DNA from: JBOGGN01 sp050744165
GTDB lineage: Bacteria > Actinomycetota > Acidimicrobiia > Acidimicrobiales > Palsa-688
DNA: 9,790 nt
Direction of reading: 5' to 3'
Assembly (NCBI GenBank): GCA_050744165.1
Contig: JBOGGN010000376.1
Coordinates: 1-9,790, forward strand
In this document: piece after piece, positions 6,960 through 9,790 of the stretch
How positions within the stretch are numbered: the stretch's first letter is position 1
Layout: every line of letters begins with the position of its first letter
Program-made: the position numbers and the translations under genes
The notes under the pieces: model-generated
What the model saw: only the letters and a program-made list of their open reading frames with translations
Told to the model about the DNA's origin: nothing
Databases searched by the model: none

Positions 6960-8915
6960 GTGCTGGCGGATCACCGCCTGCAATGGGCGGCTCTGGCCGC
7001 GGGCGTCGCCCGGGATCGCCAGCCGGACCCTCTCGCCGGCCTCAAGGTCGACGACGAGGACGCCGAGCGGTTGCTGGCGGAGCTGCCGGGGTTGGCTGGC
7101 TTGTCGGACGAGACCGAGCGCCGGCTCGCCCAGCTGGCCCGGGCCGTATCCCCCGGCCTGAGCCAGGTTCGGGCCGAGTTCGCGGCATCCCTGCGGCCCC
7201 AGCAACGACGGACCACGTCCTGGGACGCCGGGGGGGACGAGGAGCCCGACCCCTTCGCCACCTTGGTGACCCACGCCCGGTTGAGCATGGCCGAAGCCGA
7301 GGTGCTGGCCGTGCTGTGCGCCGTCGAGCGCGACCCCCGCCGCCAGCGGCTGGTGGGCTACCTCAACGACGACGTCACCCAGCGCCGGATCACCCCCTGG
7401 ACGCTGCGCCTGGTGTTCGGCTCGGAAATGGAGGCCCATTTGGCGGTCGGGCCGGGAGGCAGCCTGCGGCGGGCGGCGCTGATCGAGCCCTCAGGCGACG
7501 GGTCGTGGTCATCGGCGCCGGTAACGGTGGCGGCCTCGGTGCTGTGGTGGTTGAGCGGCGACCGCTCCCCCGATCCGGACTTGCCGCCGGGCGTCGAAGT
7601 GGTGGCCGGGCCTCCCGGAGGTGACCACCTGCTGGTGGTGGCGGCCGGATCCGACCGGCTGCGGCGCCTCCAAGCAGCGGTGAAGGCGCTGCCGGGCGAG
7701 CTGTTCCTCGTCACGCCGGTGCCGCAGAACGACGACCAGTGGGCGGCCGTCATCCGCCAGGCCACCCTGGCCCAGCTCGGCGTGGTGATCGAGGTCGCCG
7801 AGGATCTGAGCGCCGCCGTCCGCCAGCGCATCGAGCAGGCCGACCACCTGCCCTGGGCCCTGACCAGCCCGCGCGAGCTCCCCCTCATGTCCCTTCCCCG
7901 CCGGCCTTGGGCCGACGCGCCCGTCGCTCCGAGCGCCGCCACGGCCGACGAGTGGGTGGCGGCCCTGGACGTGGAGCCGCCAGACGGCTACCACCTGTCG
8001 GCGGAGCAGCTGCACCTGGTGACCCAGGCGTCGGCAGCCATGGGGGGCGACCTGGCGGCAGCCGTTCGGCGGCTGGCCTCGGGCCACCTGGACGCCACCG
8101 CCAACCGGGTGCGGCCAACGCGAACCTGGGACGACATCGTCCTTGACGCCGACCGCCTCGACCAGCTCCGCGAGGTCGCCCGCAGGTGTCGACATCGCGG
8201 CGTCGTGTTCGACGAGTGGGGTTTCTCCCCCCAGCCCTCGACGGGGGTGGTGGCCCTCTTCTCAGGCCCATCGGGTACCGGGAAGACCTTGGCAGCCGAG
8301 GTCATCGCCGGCGACCTGGGCATCGACCTCTACAAGGTCGACCTGGCCAACATGGTGAGCAAGTACATCGGCGAAACTGAGAAGAACCTCTCGGCGATCT
8401 TCGACGCCGCCGAGGCCAGCAGCGTCGCCCTGTTCTTCGACGAAGCCGATGCCCTGCTGGGCAAGCGCTCCGAGGTCTCCGACGCCCACGATCGCTACGC
8501 CAATATCGAGGTCGCCTACCTCCTCCAGCGCCTGGAGCGCTACGAGGGCCTGGTCGTGATGGCCACCAACTTGGCCAAGAACATCGATCCCGCCTTCTTG
8601 CGGCGCATCCACGTGGTCCTCGAATTCCCGATGCCGGGCCCCGCCGAGCGCCGCCGCATCTGGGCCCACAGCCTGCCGACCGCTGCACCCACCAGCGCCG
8701 ACCTCGACCTCGATTTCCTGGCAGACCGCTTCGACCTCTCCGGCGGCACCATCCGCAATGCGGTGCTGGCCGCCGCCTTCTTGGCCGCCGAGGCGGGGAC
8801 GCCCATCACCATGACCAGCGCTGTCGTGGCGCTGCGGCGGGAGCTACAGAAGCTTGGCCGGCTGGTGCGCCCCGCAGACTTCGGCCCACACGCCGGACTC
8901 CTGGACGCAGGCTAA
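6960..8915 (+). CDS. AAA+ ATPase of the contractile-injection-system (Pvc15/Afp15-like) type
   Basis: This encodes 651 residues counted from the GTG at 6960. The frame is open from a GTG at 6849, but codons 6849-6950 have mixed third positions (CGA, GAT, TCA, CTA, AGA, GTA, CCT), unlike the G/C-ending codons that follow. I therefore think this leader is non-coding. The start remains uncertain because no well-spaced Shine-Dalgarno is seen (GGGAG abuts the GTG). An N-terminal region of about 390 residues without a recognised fold precedes one AAA+ module near 390-620: Walker A GPSGTGKT (436-443), pore-loop-like KYIGET (468-473), Walker B ALFFDEAD (490-497, D494/E495), sensor-1 ATN (N537), arginine pair FLRRI (R548/R549) and sensor-2-like GGTIRN (R599). 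All motor residues look intact. In eCIS clusters this ATPase is a conserved companion needed for assembly or stability of the particle in some systems. It is divergent from the DUF4255 gene and convergent with the coiled-helix gene. Confidence 0.94.
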   Translation: MLADHRLQWAALAAGVARDRQPDPLAGLKVDDEDAERLLAELPGLAGLSDETERRLAQLARAVSPGLSQVRAEFAASLRPQQRRTTSWDAGGDEEPDPFATLVTHARLSMAEAEVLAVLCAVERDPRRQRLVGYLNDDVTQRRITPWTLRLVFGSEMEAHLAVGPGGSLRRAALIEPSGDGSWSSAPVTVAASVLWWLSGDRSPDPDLPPGVEVVAGPPGGDHLLVVAAGSDRLRRLQAAVKALPGELFLVTPVPQNDDQWAAVIRQATLAQLGVVIEVAEDLSAAVRQRIEQADHLPWALTSPRELPLMSLPRRPWADAPVAPSAATADEWVAALDVEPPDGYHLSAEQLHLVTQASAAMGGDLAAAVRRLASGHLDATANRVRPTRTWDDIVLDADRLDQLREVARRCRHRGVVFDEWGFSPQPSTGVVALFSGPSGTGKTLAAEVIAGDLGIDLYKVDLANMVSKYIGETEKNLSAIFDAAEASSVALFFDEADALLGKRSEVSDAHDRYANIEVAYLLQRLERYEGLVVMATNLAKNIDPAFLRRIHVVLEFPMPGPAERRRIWAHSLPTAAPTSADLDLDFLADRFDLSGGTIRNAVLAAAFLAAEAGTPITMTSAVVALRRELQKLGRLVRPADFGPHAGLLDAG

Positions 8916-9068
8916 GAAACCTTCGGGAAAAGGCCTCGGTCCACCGCGCCTCCACCCCTCCTGGGGTTCAGGCCCGAGGCCGTCCCGAGCGACCCCCCGC
9001 CTGCCACTTCCCCCGGGCTCAGGCCCGAGGCCGTCCCGAGCGCCTCCCGCCTGCCACTTCCCCCGGGC
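8916..9068. repeat. Convergent intergenic spacer with 50/51-bp direct repeat
   Basis: Between the two convergent stop codons lie two near-identical units, 8968-9018 (51 bp) and 9019-9068 (50 bp). They differ by a one-base indel and about two substitutions in the centre. Each begins TCAGGCCCGAGGCC. A third truncated copy begins at 9069 as TTAGGCC, where TTA is the complement of the TAA stop of the downstream minus-strand gene. A weaker, decayed copy may precede at about 8930-8967. Each unit can fold a short hairpin (CTCAGG paired with CCCGAG, or GGCC-CGA-GGCC), so it could act as a bidirectional terminator, but there is no T tract. Confidence 0.85.
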
Positions 9069-9790
9069 TTAGGCCGGCGGCTGCTCCGATCGGCGCTTCG
9101 CCTGCAGCGCCGTCTCTATGCGCCGGATGCCGCCGTTGAAGTCCCGGTAGAGCTCGACCATCCGGTTGCCGTGTTCCTGCTCGGCCATCTGGAAGGTCCG
9201 GCTCACCTCGAGAAGGGCGTCGTGGATCCCGAGGTGGATGTCCTCGCTGAACTTGGGCAAGCCGACGGTGAGGAGCTTTTCCAACTCGTTCAGTCGTTCT
9301 TGGTTGTCCTCGGGTGTGACGGCTTCGAGCAACTTCTCGTAGGTGCCACTCTGGCGGGCCAGCTCGCTACCGACATGATCGCCCGAGGCCTGCAGGGCGG
9401 CCACAATCTGCTCGCTCAGGGAGCCCAGGACGGCCTGGATCTGAGCTCCCAGGGTGTTCAACGCCTCCTGGACTTGCGCCATGGATCCGGTCAACGTCGC
9501 TTCCACCTGCGATCCCATGCTCTGCAGGCTGGCGTCGACGCGATCGCTGGAGGACCCTGTCGCCGCCTCGAGCTGGTGACCGAAGTCCGTCATGCTGCTG
9601 TCGACCCGACCCGACGCGGCGGCGAAGGCGGCCTCGATCTGCCCCGCCGAGTTGCCCACCACTGCACCCATCTGCGCCGCCGCGGTGTTCATTGCCGACT
9701 CCGCCCGATCCGCCGAGGTGTCGAGAGCCTGGTGGACGCTCTGGGTGACGGTTTCGAGGCGGGTGTCGATTTGGGTGGCGGTGGCGTTCA
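9069..9790 (-). CDS. Partial protein of 11-residue amphipathic helical repeats (5' end outside window)
   Basis: The frame is open from the right edge to a TAA at 9069-9071, giving 239 visible residues. An internal ATG at 9690-9692 is not the start, because the same repeat pattern continues upstream of it without a stop. Visible residues 6-148 are thirteen 11-residue units in perfect register, for example QIEAAFAAASG, RVDASLQSMGS and QIQAVLGSLSE. Position 1 is usually Q/R/H, and positions 2, 6 and often 9 are hydrophobic. This is hendecad periodicity, expected for a long right-handed coiled coil or an apolipoprotein-like amphipathic helix. The C-terminal 90 residues are charged and still helical (LNELEKLL, then MVELYRDFNGGIRRIETAL), ending in a basic KRRSEQPPA tail. 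No transmembrane segment, enzyme motif or signal peptide is visible in this part. I do not recognise the family. It could be a tape-measure, scaffold or lipid-surface protein; its link to the injection cluster rests on proximity only. Confidence 0.85.
   Translation of the reverse strand, partial: NATATQIDTRLETVTQSVHQALDTSADRAESAMNTAAAQMGAVVGNSAGQIEAAFAAASGRVDSSMTDFGHQLEAATGSSSDRVDASLQSMGSQVEATLTGSMAQVQEALNTLGAQIQAVLGSLSEQIVAALQASGDHVGSELARQSGTYEKLLEAVTPEDNQERLNELEKLLTVGLPKFSEDIHLGIHDALLEVSRTFQMAEQEHGNRMVELYRDFNGGIRRIETALQAKRRSEQPPA
9345..9773 (-). repeat. Thirteen in-register 11-residue (33-bp) repeats
   Basis: A Q, R, H or S begins every unit at visible residues 6, 17, 28, 39, 50, 61, 72, 83, 94, 105, 116, 127 and 138 with no insertion or deletion. 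The array continues to the right edge, so its full length is unknown. At DNA level the copies are diverged, so the periodicity is kept by protein structure rather than recent slippage. Confidence 0.85.

Noticed and set aside
8916..8945. Intrinsic terminator directly after the ATPase stop
   Set aside because: CCTT-CGGGAA-AAGG gives only a four-base stem and no T tract follows.
9069..9692. Gene starting at the ATG at 9690-9692
   Set aside because: The same 11-residue pattern continues in frame through three more units to the window edge without a stop, so this Met is internal.
1..9790. Insertion sequences, phage integrase, tRNA genes, CRISPR array or riboswitch
   Set aside because: None was found on reading both strands. 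The direct repeats present are either coding low complexity or the single intergenic repeat, and they lack CRISPR spacing.

Overview
This is a GC-rich (roughly 68-70% by eye) bacterial window. Its strong G/C third-position bias, GTG starts and protein families point to an actinobacterium or an actinobacterium-like soil lineage. No rRNA, tRNA, CRISPR array, transposase or phage integrase is visible.

Layout. Four genes on the minus strand form one tight operon, read from right to left: a DUF4255/Pvc16_N-family protein (6125-6811), then three large single-pass membrane proteins (3445-6114, 818-3442 and 1-797, the last cut by the left edge). Gaps are 10, 2 and 20 bases. Diverging from this operon across about 148 bases of regulatory sequence is a plus-strand AAA+ ATPase (6960-8915). 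Convergent with the ATPase, after a 153-base spacer carrying a 50/51-bp direct repeat, is the 3' part of a minus-strand gene (9069 to beyond 9790). It encodes an unbroken 11-residue-periodic helical protein.

How the genes may work together. A DUF4255 protein (Afp16/Pvc16-like tube/sheath terminator) beside a Pvc15-type AAA+ ATPase is a hallmark pair of extracellular or cytoplasmic contractile injection system (eCIS/CIS) clusters, which are common in actinobacteria. The sheath, tube, baseplate, spike and tape-measure genes are not in the window and would have to lie outside it. The three membrane proteins share an N-terminal pair of Ig-like domains predicted to be cytoplasmic and one transmembrane helix. 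The two that are complete carry five and six carboxypeptidase-regulatory-like beta-sandwich repeats predicted to be outside the cell. I infer a set of membrane-docking or surface factors for the injection particle, made by duplication and diversification. The exact function is not shown by the sequence.
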